DNA of 64,000 nt from JALZKA01 sp033856515. Lineage in GTDB: Bacteria; Actinomycetota; Thermoleophilia; Solirubrobacterales; 70-9. How positions within the stretch are numbered: position 1 is the first letter of the stretch; every line of letters starts with the position of its first letter. Of the stretch, positions 34,747-42,234 are shown piece after piece. The notes under the pieces were generated by a model that was given only the letters and a program-made list of their open reading frames with translations, made no database searches and had not been told where the DNA came from. The stretch spans positions 62,001 to 126,000 of the forward strand of contig JAWVEY010000048.1 of assembly GCA_033856515.1 (NCBI GenBank), read 5' to 3'. Made by a program: the position numbers and the translations under genes.

Positions 34747-35493
34747 TTGCTGCCAACCAGCAAAGACCGGATCCTCGCCGCTGTTTCAGAGAACGATCTG
34801 GTCCTCGACGTAGGTGGCTGGGCTCATCCTCTGTCCCGGGCAGATTGGGTCATCGACCTCATGCCCTACGAGACGCGGGGCCTCTATGGCGATAAGGACC
34901 CGGATCCTGAACGATTTTCTCAAGGCACCTGGGTGGAACGTGATATCTGCGACAGGAAGCCTTGGCCGTTCTCTGACGATCAGTTCGACTTTGTCATCTG
35001 CTCACACACCCTCGAGGATGTGCGCGACCCGATCTGGGTCTGCAATGAGCTGAGCCGCGTCGCACGTGCTGGCTACGTGGAGGTTCCTTCTCGACTCGAA
35101 GAGCAAACCTTCGGGATCCACGGGCCATGGGTTGGTTGGTCCCACCATCGCTGGCTAATCGACCTCGATCAACGCGGTCTGACGTTCGTTTTCAAGTCAC
35201 ACGCGCTACACGGGAGCAAGAGCTTCAGGTTCCCTGAGGGGTTCGCAGACACTCTCAGCGCTGAGGAGAGAGTCCACAGCTACTTCTGGGAAGGTCGCAT
35301 CGAAGCAACCGAGCGCATCTTCCTCACGGCGGAGGAACACGACGATTACGTTAGTCGTCCCATTCGGCAGGGCGGAGGTCAAGCATCAGGGGGACGGCTC
35401 AAAAAAAACATGAATAGGGCTAAACGCCTCGTGGCAAGGTCGAGAAGCCGCCTTGTGACGCGTTCGTCCGGCGTGGGCTCAGGCGGCCGATAA
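34747..35493 (+). CDS. Class I SAM-dependent methyltransferase-like protein
   Basis: 248 residues from TTG 34747. VLDVGGWAHPLSRADWVIDLMPYE is a variant motif I, followed by VERDICDRKPWPFSDDQFDFVICSHTLEDVRDPIWVCNELSRVARAGYVEVP, which is typical of methyltransferases in glycan clusters. The C-terminal 30 residues are very basic. An A8 run at 35401-35408 lies before that tail; a one-base slip in either direction would stop translation within a few codons and remove the tail. It starts eight bases after the pfkB stop, returning to glycan-type genes. Confidence 0.75.
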   Translation: MLPTSKDRILAAVSENDLVLDVGGWAHPLSRADWVIDLMPYETRGLYGDKDPDPERFSQGTWVERDICDRKPWPFSDDQFDFVICSHTLEDVRDPIWVCNELSRVARAGYVEVPSRLEEQTFGIHGPWVGWSHHRWLIDLDQRGLTFVFKSHALHGSKSFRFPEGFADTLSAEERVHSYFWEGRIEATERIFLTAEEHDDYVSRPIRQGGGQASGGRLKKNMNRAKRLVARSRSRLVTRSSGVGSGGR

Positions 35494-35503
35494 CCTGCCA
35501 GCC

Positions 35504-36220
35504 GTGTCGGCGAGGGACCGGATCCGAAATAAGCTGCCCAGTCCGCGCGCGGCCGCCTCCGCAGCGCTCGCAGGAGTCTGGAAGAAGACGGCCAGCAAGA
35601 CCGTTGCGCGCCTGTTTCAGTACGACCTCGTCGTCCGCACCGGGAACTTCGGAAGAACAACATGGGTCGGCGTCCCGATCTGGCAGAACGTTCTTGACGT
35701 TTGGACCATTCAGGAAACCATCTCCGAGGTCAGGCCTGCGCTGCTGATCGAAACGGGGACTCATCGCGGAGGGTCCGCGCTCTTCTACGCCCATGTCATG
35801 GACGCGCTCGGTACGGGTGCCGTGGTCACGATCGACATCGTCAAGCGCCACGAAGTCGAACATCCCAGAATCACCTTCCTGGACGGGAGCAGCACCGACC
35901 CCGCGATCGTCGAGCAGGTCTCCGACCTTGCGGATTCGGCCGACGGACCCATAATGGTGATCCTGGACGGCAACCACGATCGAGACCATGTTGCCGCAGA
36001 GCTTGAGCTCTACGCGCCCCTCGTCACGCCTGGAAGCTATCTCCTGAGCCAGGACGGCGTTATCGACAAGATGCGGATCTTCAGGGACAGCCGTCCAGGT
36101 CCTTTACCGGCGAATCGCGACTTCTTGCGGCGTCACCCCGAATTCGAGCATGACGAGGAGCGCGATCTCCGCTTCAACCTGACCCATCACCCGCTGGGGT
36201 GGATGCGGCGCCGCGCGTAG
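35504..36220 (+). CDS. CmcI/rhamnosyl O-methyltransferase family protein (cephalosporin hydroxylase family)
   Basis: 238 residues. The core FGRTTWVGVPIWQNVLDVWTIQETI, PALLIETGTHRGGSALFYA, VVTIDI, ITFLDGSSTDP and MVILDGNHDRDHVAAEL matches the PF04989 family, whose characterised members include sugar O-methyltransferases. The family uses SAM and a metal; DGNH fits the metal-binding part. It sits among other methyltransferases, supporting O-methylation of a surface sugar. The last 34 bases overlap a convergent methyltransferase gene. Confidence 0.85.
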   Translation: MSARDRIRNKLPSPRAAASAALAGVWKKTASKTVARLFQYDLVVRTGNFGRTTWVGVPIWQNVLDVWTIQETISEVRPALLIETGTHRGGSALFYAHVMDALGTGAVVTIDIVKRHEVEHPRITFLDGSSTDPAIVEQVSDLADSADGPIMVILDGNHDRDHVAAELELYAPLVTPGSYLLSQDGVIDKMRIFRDSRPGPLPANRDFLRRHPEFEHDEERDLRFNLTHHPLGWMRRRA

Positions 36221-36993
36221 AGACGCGCCATCCGCTGCGCCTCGCGCCGAAACAGCGGATTCCGGACCACCTCGAGGGGCCGGTCATGTGCCGATCCGGC
36301 CCGGGTGAAGATCGAGATGGTGTCGATCAGATGTGGACCATGCTCCCAGCTCAGCTTCTCTTGAGCGATGCACGACAGTCCTGCTCGCTGGCATTGCTCC
36401 ACAAAGAGCTTCGCGCTCATGCTTTCTGCGCGCCAGGCTGCGACGTCGAGCGCAATTCCCCGGCGAACCAGCGAAGGAAGAGCGCGCCGCGGCGCTCGCC
36501 TCGAGATTGATGCTAATCGGCGCAACTCGCCGGCGTTCGAGTGATGAATCAGACCGACCCCGTTCGGTCTCAGCTTGGTGGCGAGATCACGAAGATAGCT
36601 CTCGATTGCGTCCGCCTCCACATGGACCAGTGAATCGAAGCTGAAGGCGAAGTCGATTGAATTGTCCTCTACCATTCCCAACGAGCGACCGTCATTCACG
36701 TGGTACTCGATGTGCGACTCGTCCGCAAAACGTGTGCGGCAATGCTCGATGCATTGTTCGGTGAGATCGACCAGGATCAAGGAATCGCAAAAGTCCTTGA
36801 GGTACTGGGTCCACCGCCCGAATCCCGGAGCGATCTCGAGGATCCTCCCGGTCGGAACAAATGGATGAATGCGAGGAAGTAAGGCCCCGTACCACATCGC
36901 TTCTGTCCCGCCCCACCAAGCCGACCATTCGTCGCCTTCTTGGCTCCAGTCCCAGCGGTTCCAGATCTCCAGATTTTGCTCTACGTTCGCCAT
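36187..36993 (-). CDS. Class I SAM-dependent methyltransferase
   Basis: 268 residues. Motif I is ILEIAPGFGRWTQYLKDF, followed by LILVDLTEQCIEHCRTRF, YHVNDGRSLGMVEDNSIDFAFSFDSLVHVEADAIESYL and NGVGLIHHSNAGEL. It is typical of the Methyltransf_11/12 fold used in glycan clusters. It is on the minus strand, convergent with the CmcI-like gene and divergent from the next methyltransferase (68 bases between starts). Substrate unknown; a sugar residue is likely from context. Confidence 0.82.
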   Translation of the reverse strand: MANVEQNLEIWNRWDWSQEGDEWSAWWGGTEAMWYGALLPRIHPFVPTGRILEIAPGFGRWTQYLKDFCDSLILVDLTEQCIEHCRTRFADESHIEYHVNDGRSLGMVEDNSIDFAFSFDSLVHVEADAIESYLRDLATKLRPNGVGLIHHSNAGELRRLASISRRAPRRALPSLVRRGIALDVAAWRAESMSAKLFVEQCQRAGLSCIAQEKLSWEHGPHLIDTISIFTRAGSAHDRPLEVVRNPLFRREAQRMARLYARRRIHPSG

Positions 36994-37061
36994 AAAGGTT
37001 CCATCCGATCAGATGATGAAGGGCCCGCAGGGTATTCGAGGAGCCTAGACTGCGCCCTCTC

Positions 37062-37811
37062 GTGGATGAGGACAGGCAGACTGAGGGTGCTAACGCGGCT
37101 GAACTCGAGAGCGAACCCCTCGAGTTCCCGCTAGAGCGTGGCCGCAACAAGCGTGCCGCTCCACCCTGGCATCCGTACGCGTACCACATTCGCGCCCTGC
37201 CTCGAGGCCTGCGAGCGCTGGCACCGGACCTGCGCGTTCCCTCGGGGGGGAGTGTGCTCGACTACGGGTGCGCCGACGTTCCGTACCGGACGTTCTTTGA
37301 AGAGAACGTGGACTTCGTGGCGGCAGACCTTTCGGGAAATCCCGACGCAACCTTGGACCTTCTCCCCGATGGCCGGGTGCCGGTGGATGATGGGGTCTTT
37401 GACGCAGTGCTGTCAACCCAAGTACTCGAGCACGTGGCGAGCCCTTCCGACTACCTCGCCGAGGCCTACCGCGTTCTCAAGCCCGGGGGCCGGATGCTTT
37501 TGTCCACGCACGGGATCTTCATTTACCACCCGGATCCGATCGATCTCTGGCGCTGGACTGGCGCCGGCCTGGAGCAGTCGATCAGCGCTGCAGGTTTTCA
37601 AGTCGAAAGAGTCGAAGGGATAATCGGGCTTGGGGCGACAGGGCTTCAGCTTGTCCAGGATTCCATCTGCCACAGAGTCGGCAGCCGTCGTTTCTCCCAG
37701 TTGATCTCGATCGTCTTTCAGGCCTTGATGCGGCTCGCGGACAAGTTCGAGACCGACGAGTCACGGCGCCACAACGCTTGCGTCTTTGCGGTCGTGGCCG
37801 AAAAGCGCTAA
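37062..37811 (+). CDS. Class I SAM-dependent methyltransferase
   Basis: 249 residues. GGSVLDYGCADVPYRTFFEE (motif I), VDFVAADLSGNPDATLDLLPDGRVPVDDGVFDAVLSTQVLEHVASPSDYLAEAYRVLKPGGRMLLSTHG is the standard Methyltransf_11 pattern. The start may be GTG 37059 or ATG 37062, one codon apart. It is followed 13 bases later by a GT8 gene and is likely cotranscribed with it. Confidence 0.85.
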   Translation: MDEDRQTEGANAAELESEPLEFPLERGRNKRAAPPWHPYAYHIRALPRGLRALAPDLRVPSGGSVLDYGCADVPYRTFFEENVDFVAADLSGNPDATLDLLPDGRVPVDDGVFDAVLSTQVLEHVASPSDYLAEAYRVLKPGGRMLLSTHGIFIYHPDPIDLWRWTGAGLEQSISAAGFQVERVEGIIGLGATGLQLVQDSICHRVGSRRFSQLISIVFQALMRLADKFETDESRRHNACVFAVVAEKR

Positions 37812-37824
37812 GGGTGAGAGCCCC

Positions 37825-38718
37825 GTGCCGGTGATCGACCTGGCCTGCGGGGCTGAAAAGAACTACGTCGCCCATAGCGCGGCGATGCTCAGTTCTGCCA
37901 TGGACAATTGCGGCGATCACCTGCTGAGAGTGAGCTATTTGCATCCTCCGCGATTCCCTCGTCGTGCAAAGGGTGCACTGGAGCGCATGGCAGCGGCTCG
38001 CGAGGTCGAGATCTCCTTTGTCGAAGTGCCCGACTCCATGGTCGCCGGCATTCGGACCAAGGATTTCACGAGGAAGGCGACTTGGTATCGGATCTTTCTA
38101 GCCGATCTCTTGCCGGACAGCGAGCGCGCGATCTGGCTCGACGCCGACACCCTCGTCCTGGATGACATCGTCCCGCTCTGGAAAACGTCTTTGGAAGACC
38201 GTTACCTTGCGGCGGTCACGAATATCTTCCAGCCTGACCACGTCCATAGGACAAGGAAGCTCGGAATCGACCCGCGCGACTACTTCAACGCGGGCGTTCT
38301 GGTGATGAACTTGGAGATGCTGAGAAGGGAGGGGATGACAAAGGCGCTCAGGGACTTTGCGGTCGAGCACGCCGATCGCTTGACGTGGCGCGACCAAGAC
38401 ACCCTCAACCTAGTCTTGGGAGAGCGCCGCGTTCATCTGCATCCCCGCTGGAATCTGATGCACAGCGTGCTTCGCTTCAAGAGCGCGATCGATGTATTCG
38501 GCGAGGAAGATGTTCGCGAAGCGAGAGCAAATCCCGCCATCCGTCATTTCGAGGGTCCCGGACCGAATAAACCGTGGCATGCCCTTGCGGATGAAGGCGA
38601 CCGGGCTCTTTACAGAGCACACAGGCAAGGCACGCCCTGGCCGGTGGTTCGGCTTGAAGGCGGAGGGTCGGCAGCCCGGATGAAAAGAATTGCCGACGCT
38701 CTACGTGCCCGGCGCTGA
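37825..38718 (+). CDS. Family 8 glycosyltransferase
   Basis: 297 residues from GTG 37825. The retaining GT8 plan is clear: N-terminal IDLACGAEKNYVAHSAAMLSS, LHPPRF, RIFLADLLP, the DxD metal motif in IWLDADTLVLDDI, YFNAGVLVMNLEMLR, WRDQDTLNLVL and IRHFEGPGPNKPW (the second metal/donor histidine). It is related to LPS galactosyl/glucosyltransferases. It would add a sugar from a UDP donor. The start is chosen where the first strand begins. Confidence 0.88.
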   Translation: MPVIDLACGAEKNYVAHSAAMLSSAMDNCGDHLLRVSYLHPPRFPRRAKGALERMAAAREVEISFVEVPDSMVAGIRTKDFTRKATWYRIFLADLLPDSERAIWLDADTLVLDDIVPLWKTSLEDRYLAAVTNIFQPDHVHRTRKLGIDPRDYFNAGVLVMNLEMLRREGMTKALRDFAVEHADRLTWRDQDTLNLVLGERRVHLHPRWNLMHSVLRFKSAIDVFGEEDVREARANPAIRHFEGPGPNKPWHALADEGDRALYRAHRQGTPWPVVRLEGGGSAARMKRIADALRARR

Positions 38719-38725
38719 TCCAGGT

Positions 38726-38999
38726 TCACCTCTTGCGTATCCAGAACGGCTGGAACCGTGTCGGCCCAGAGCGAGTTGGGTGGCCCGATGCGAGGCATCG
38801 CGATGATGCGTCCCAGGCGCTCTCGCTCACGGTGATGGAGCGCACACGCCGCAATTCGGACCTCCCAGGCCTCGTTGATAAACAGGATGTCTCCGTCATC
38901 CAGCTCGGTGAAGCGATCCTTTGGCAGCTGACGGTCCCGTCGCTCGATGCGGCTCAGGCCATTGATCTCCTCTGAGATCCTGGTACGCGGGAATGCGAC
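38726..38999 (-). pseudogene. Remnant of a class I methyltransferase gene (deleted and frameshifted)
   Basis: No intact gene fits here, but the minus strand directly after the TylF-like stop reads, without a usable start, LPKDRFTELDDGDILFI, a typical motif IV region of PF13578-type methyltransferases. It is followed at once by NEAWEVRIAACALHHRERER, which resembles the C-terminal part of the same family; about 60 expected residues between are absent. A one-base shift further on gives QPFWIRKR and a stop at 38726-38728, the usual end of such proteins. I read this as an N-terminally truncated, internally deleted, frameshifted fragment. The match rests on remembered family patterns, not a search. 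Confidence 0.5.
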
Positions 39000-39001
39000 T
39001 C

Positions 39002-39775
39002 TTATACACCGGGTTTGACGGCGAGTCTGCCCGTGTAATCGACGCGAGACAAGAAGGGTCGCGGGCCATGCTGTTCGAAGTACTCATCGACCGCACGACG
39101 GGCTCCATCCCAGTGCCCATAGTCGTCGATGATCAGGACGCCGTTGGGGGTCAGTCGGGGATAGAGATGCTCAAGCTCGTGGCGCGTCGACTCATACCAG
39201 TCGGTGTCGAGCCGCAAGAGGGCAATGGATTGCGGGGCCGCGGCTGGGATCGTGTCCTCGACGCGCCCCTTCACCAGTCGGATCCGGGAGGTGGGGTATC
39301 CCGTATCGGCGAGAGTGGCGCGCACTCCGTCCTCGTTGAGCACTTCGGGTCCGAACGCCTCCTCCCAGGGCCTGCCCCCCGATTTCTCCCAAGTCTCGAG
39401 GGCAGGCCGGTCAAAGCGCGAGACATCGTGAGCGGTCGGTTCGGTCATCCCCTCGAATGTGTCGAAGAGGTAGAGGTCGCGGTCCTCTACTCCCAACTCT
39501 TGAAGGGCCAGGATCATGGCGAGAACGGAGCCCCCGCGCCACACTCCACACTCGACGAGAGCGCCTGCCACACCTGCGCGGCCCACGTGACGGACGGCGT
39601 CGACCACCGCAGTGAGCCTGGCTGGACCTGTCATCGAATACGGAAGGCATCTCTCGACGATGATTTGGTCACGCGGATCGAGCGCGTCGACTGACTCGGC
39701 GCTGGGATCGGGTGAATGCTCCTCTCGTCGCTTGCCGAAGTGGAGCGCTCGAGAAAGCTTGCCGACGGGCCCCAT
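39002..39775 (-). CDS. TylF/macrocin-type sugar O-methyltransferase
   Basis: 257 residues. Family PF05711 features are seen in order: LTAVVDAVRHVGRAGVAGALVECGVWRGGS, LYLFDTFEGMTEPT, VKGRVEDTIPAAAPQSIALLRLDTDWYESTRHELEHLYPRL and GVLIIDDYGHWDGARRAVDEYF with the Asp/His metal-binding residues. Such enzymes methylate deoxysugar hydroxyls on macrolides or surface glycans. On the minus strand, with the methyltransferase remnant just downstream and a CmoB-like gene divergent from its start. Confidence 0.88.
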   Translation of the reverse strand: MGPVGKLSRALHFGKRREEHSPDPSAESVDALDPRDQIIVERCLPYSMTGPARLTAVVDAVRHVGRAGVAGALVECGVWRGGSVLAMILALQELGVEDRDLYLFDTFEGMTEPTAHDVSRFDRPALETWEKSGGRPWEEAFGPEVLNEDGVRATLADTGYPTSRIRLVKGRVEDTIPAAAPQSIALLRLDTDWYESTRHELEHLYPRLTPNGVLIIDDYGHWDGARRAVDEYFEQHGPRPFLSRVDYTGRLAVKPGV

Positions 39776-39953
39776 GGCGCGTCATCGTGTCAGATGGCGC
39801 GTCGGTTTATTGGTGCGGGAGAAATTCGGACTGCCCACGCATGGCAACAGGCTTTCAGAAGTGCCCGGCATCGCGACCCACAGCTTGCATCGTGCGTCGC
39901 TCGCAAAGCTAAGCTGGCGGCATGCTTTCGGTGGACCGGTCGCTGAGGCCGCG

Positions 39954-40790
39954 ATGACAATGGCCCAGAGCAAGCCCAGCGATGACGCGATTGATTCATT
40001 GCGCTGGTACCACACGCTCGAGCTTCCCGGGGGAGTCGTAACCCCTGGAGAATACGACCTACGAAAGGCGATCGAGAGGCTGCCGATGCCCGACTCCCTG
40101 ACGGGAGCGCGGTGCCTTGACGTTGGTAGCCGCGACGGTTTTTACGCCTTCGAGATGGAACGTCGCGGGGCCATCGAGGTCGTGTCCTTGGATATCGAGG
40201 ATCCCGCCGACATCAACTTTCCTGGGAGGGGCAGGCCGAGTACGGAGGTGATTCGAAAGGAACTGGACGACGGGCATCGCGCGTTCGAGACGGCAAGTCG
40301 CTGGCTGGACTCGAATGTGACGCGACGGCGACAGTCTGTGTACGACCTTGATCAGTCAGTCGTTGGAACGTTCGATTTTGCCGTCATCGGAACGCTGCTT
40401 CTGCACTTGAGGGACCCGGTGCGGGCGCTTTCCGCGATCCGCGGAGTTCTTGCAGGCCAGCTGCTCATGAACGAGGCGGTTATCCCCGGCCTCGCTTCAT
40501 TCGATCCTCGCCCCAAAGCCGAGATGTTGATGCCGGATGGGTTGCCTTTCTGGTGGCTGTGCAATCCCGCTGGACTGCGTCGACTCGCAGAGGCAGGCGG
40601 CTTTCGCATCATTAGCTGGGGGCGGCCGTACGTCATCCCTTGGGGCGCTAGCTACAGCCCGCCAAGCGTGAGCTCGATCATGCGAGAGTCCCGCCGCGGT
40701 TTACCGCGGCGTCTGCTCCAGCAGCGCTTCGGCTCGTTGCACGCGTGGGTGCTCGCCGCATCCGATGCGCGGACTACGGCGGCGGACTAA
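39954..40790 (+). CDS. CmoB-like class I methyltransferase (paralogue 3)
   Basis: 278 residues from ATG 39954. It repeats the signature of the genes at 29363 and 30085: LRWYHTLELPGGVVTPGEYDLR, then CLDVGSRDGFYAFEMERRGA, then VGTFDFAVIGTLLLHLRDPVRAL and WWLCNPAGLRRLAEAGGF. The open frame extends 114 codons further upstream, but that stretch overlaps the divergent TylF-like gene and is unlike the family. ATG 39960 is a near alternative. A strong terminator lies about 150 bases downstream. Confidence 0.82.
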   Translation: MTMAQSKPSDDAIDSLRWYHTLELPGGVVTPGEYDLRKAIERLPMPDSLTGARCLDVGSRDGFYAFEMERRGAIEVVSLDIEDPADINFPGRGRPSTEVIRKELDDGHRAFETASRWLDSNVTRRRQSVYDLDQSVVGTFDFAVIGTLLLHLRDPVRALSAIRGVLAGQLLMNEAVIPGLASFDPRPKAEMLMPDGLPFWWLCNPAGLRRLAEAGGFRIISWGRPYVIPWGASYSPPSVSSIMRESRRGLPRRLLQQRFGSLHAWVLAASDARTTAAD

Positions 40791-40936
40791 CGCGGCGGCG
40801 CGTCGTCGGCGGAGCTTGGCGTGGCCATCTCGAGCCTTCTGAGCACACTCGCTCCCGACGGCGCCCAGGTTGACCCTTGTTATCATCGCCAAGACCTTGG
40901 AGTTCCCGGGTCTGGCCCCGCAAAATGCGCGTTTCG

Positions 40937-40960
40937 AGCCCCTTTCCGAGGGGCTTTTTT
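40937..40960 (+). terminator. Rho-independent terminator
   Basis: Stem AGCCCC (40937-40942) / GGGGCT (40950-40955), seven-base loop, then a run of T to 40960. It closes the glycan cluster, or attenuates a leader of the guaB3 transcript if that promoter lies upstream (an extended -10-like TGTTATCAT is at 40878-40886). Confidence 0.8.
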
Positions 40961-41013
40961 CGTCCGCGATCGGACCTAGCCTGAGTGCTCACGAAATAAG
41001 GAGCTGAGAACGG

Positions 41014-42234
41014 GTGGAAGTTGAGATCGGTCGAGGGAAAAAGGGCAGGCGGGCCTACGGGTTCGACGACATCGCGATCGTGCCTTCGCGCAGGACGCGC
41101 GACCCCGACGACGTCGACGTCTCCTGGAACCTCGGCCCGTACCGCTTCGAGCTCCCGCTCCTCGCTTCGGCGATGGACGGCGTCGTTTCGCCCGAGACGG
41201 CAATCGCCCTCGGGCAGCTCGGAGGGCTCGGAGTCCTCAACCTTGAGGGCATCTGGTCGCGCTACGAGGACGCCGACGAGCAGCTGGAGCGCATCGCCTC
41301 ATCGCCGCCCGACCGGGCCACGCGGATCATGCAGGAGATCTACGAGGAGCCTGTCAAAGCCGAGCTGATCGCCAAGCGCATCGAGGAGATTAAGGCCGCC
41401 GGTGTTGTCGCGGCCGGCTCGCTCACACCGCAGAAGGTGACCGACCTCTACGAGGTGGCGCTTGAGGCCGGCCTAGACATCCTCGTGATCCAGGGCACAG
41501 TGATCTCGGCCGAGCACGTCTCGACCAAGTCCGAGCCGCTCAACCTCAAGGAGTTCATCGCCGAAGTACCGGTCCCGGTCGTGGCCGGCGGTTGTGCCTC
41601 GTATTCGACCGGGCTCCACCTCATGCGCACCGGCGCCGTTGGCGTCCTGGTGGGCGTTGGCCCAGGCGCCGCGTGCACCACGCGCGGCGTTCTCGGGCTC
41701 GGCGTCCCGCAGGCAACGGCGATCGCCGACGTCGCGGCCGCCCGCGCCCAGCACATGCTGGAGACCGGCGAGTACTGCAACGTCATCGCCGACGGTGGTA
41801 TGCGCACCGGTGGCGATCTGTCCAAGGCGATCGCCTGCGGCGCGGACGCCGTGATGATCGGCTCACCGCTCGCCCGCGCCAAGGAGGCGCCGGGTCGCGG
41901 CAACCACTGGGGCATGGCGACGTTCCATCCCACGCTGCCTCGCGGAACGCGTGTGGTGACGCGCCAGGACGGGACGCTCGAGGAGATTCTCATGGGTCCC
42001 GCGCACGAGAACGACGGCACCTTCAACCTTATGGGAGCGCTTCGGACCTCGATGGCCACATGCGGCTATGAGGACATCCGCGACTTCCAGCGGGCCGAGG
42101 TGATGGTCGCCCCGGCACTCCAAAGCGAGGGCAAGCAGCTCCAGCGCTCACAAGGGGTCGGGATGGGCTCAAACGGCAAGGGCGTCGCCGCCACGAACGG
42201 AGCCGAGAACGGGGTCAAGGTCGCCGATGGCTGA
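41014..42234 (+). CDS. guaB3: GuaB3-family IMP dehydrogenase-related protein
   Basis: 406 residues forming one TIM barrel without the CBS pair of GuaB. FDDIAIVPSRRT at the start, LLASAMDGVVSPETAIALGQLGGLGVLN, VVAGGCASYSTGLHLMRTGAVGVLVGVGPGAACTTRGVLGLGVPQATA (the active-site Cys in ACTTR) and VIADGGMRTGGDLSKAIACGADAVMIGSPLA. The family is common in actinobacteria and cyanobacteria; NAD-dependent oxidation of IMP to XMP is the expected or related activity. GTG 41014 has AAGGAG ten bases upstream. It overlaps guaA by eight bases, consistent with guanine nucleotide synthesis. The Gly/Asn-rich tail is variable. Confidence 0.9.
   Translation: MEVEIGRGKKGRRAYGFDDIAIVPSRRTRDPDDVDVSWNLGPYRFELPLLASAMDGVVSPETAIALGQLGGLGVLNLEGIWSRYEDADEQLERIASSPPDRATRIMQEIYEEPVKAELIAKRIEEIKAAGVVAAGSLTPQKVTDLYEVALEAGLDILVIQGTVISAEHVSTKSEPLNLKEFIAEVPVPVVAGGCASYSTGLHLMRTGAVGVLVGVGPGAACTTRGVLGLGVPQATAIADVAAARAQHMLETGEYCNVIADGGMRTGGDLSKAIACGADAVMIGSPLARAKEAPGRGNHWGMATFHPTLPRGTRVVTRQDGTLEEILMGPAHENDGTFNLMGALRTSMATCGYEDIRDFQRAEVMVAPALQSEGKQLQRSQGVGMGSNGKGVAATNGAENGVKVADG

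Noticed and set aside
39612..39953. N-terminal extension of the third CmoB-like methyltransferase
   Set aside because: It overlaps the divergent TylF-like gene and does not match the two paralogues, which start near the WYHT signature.
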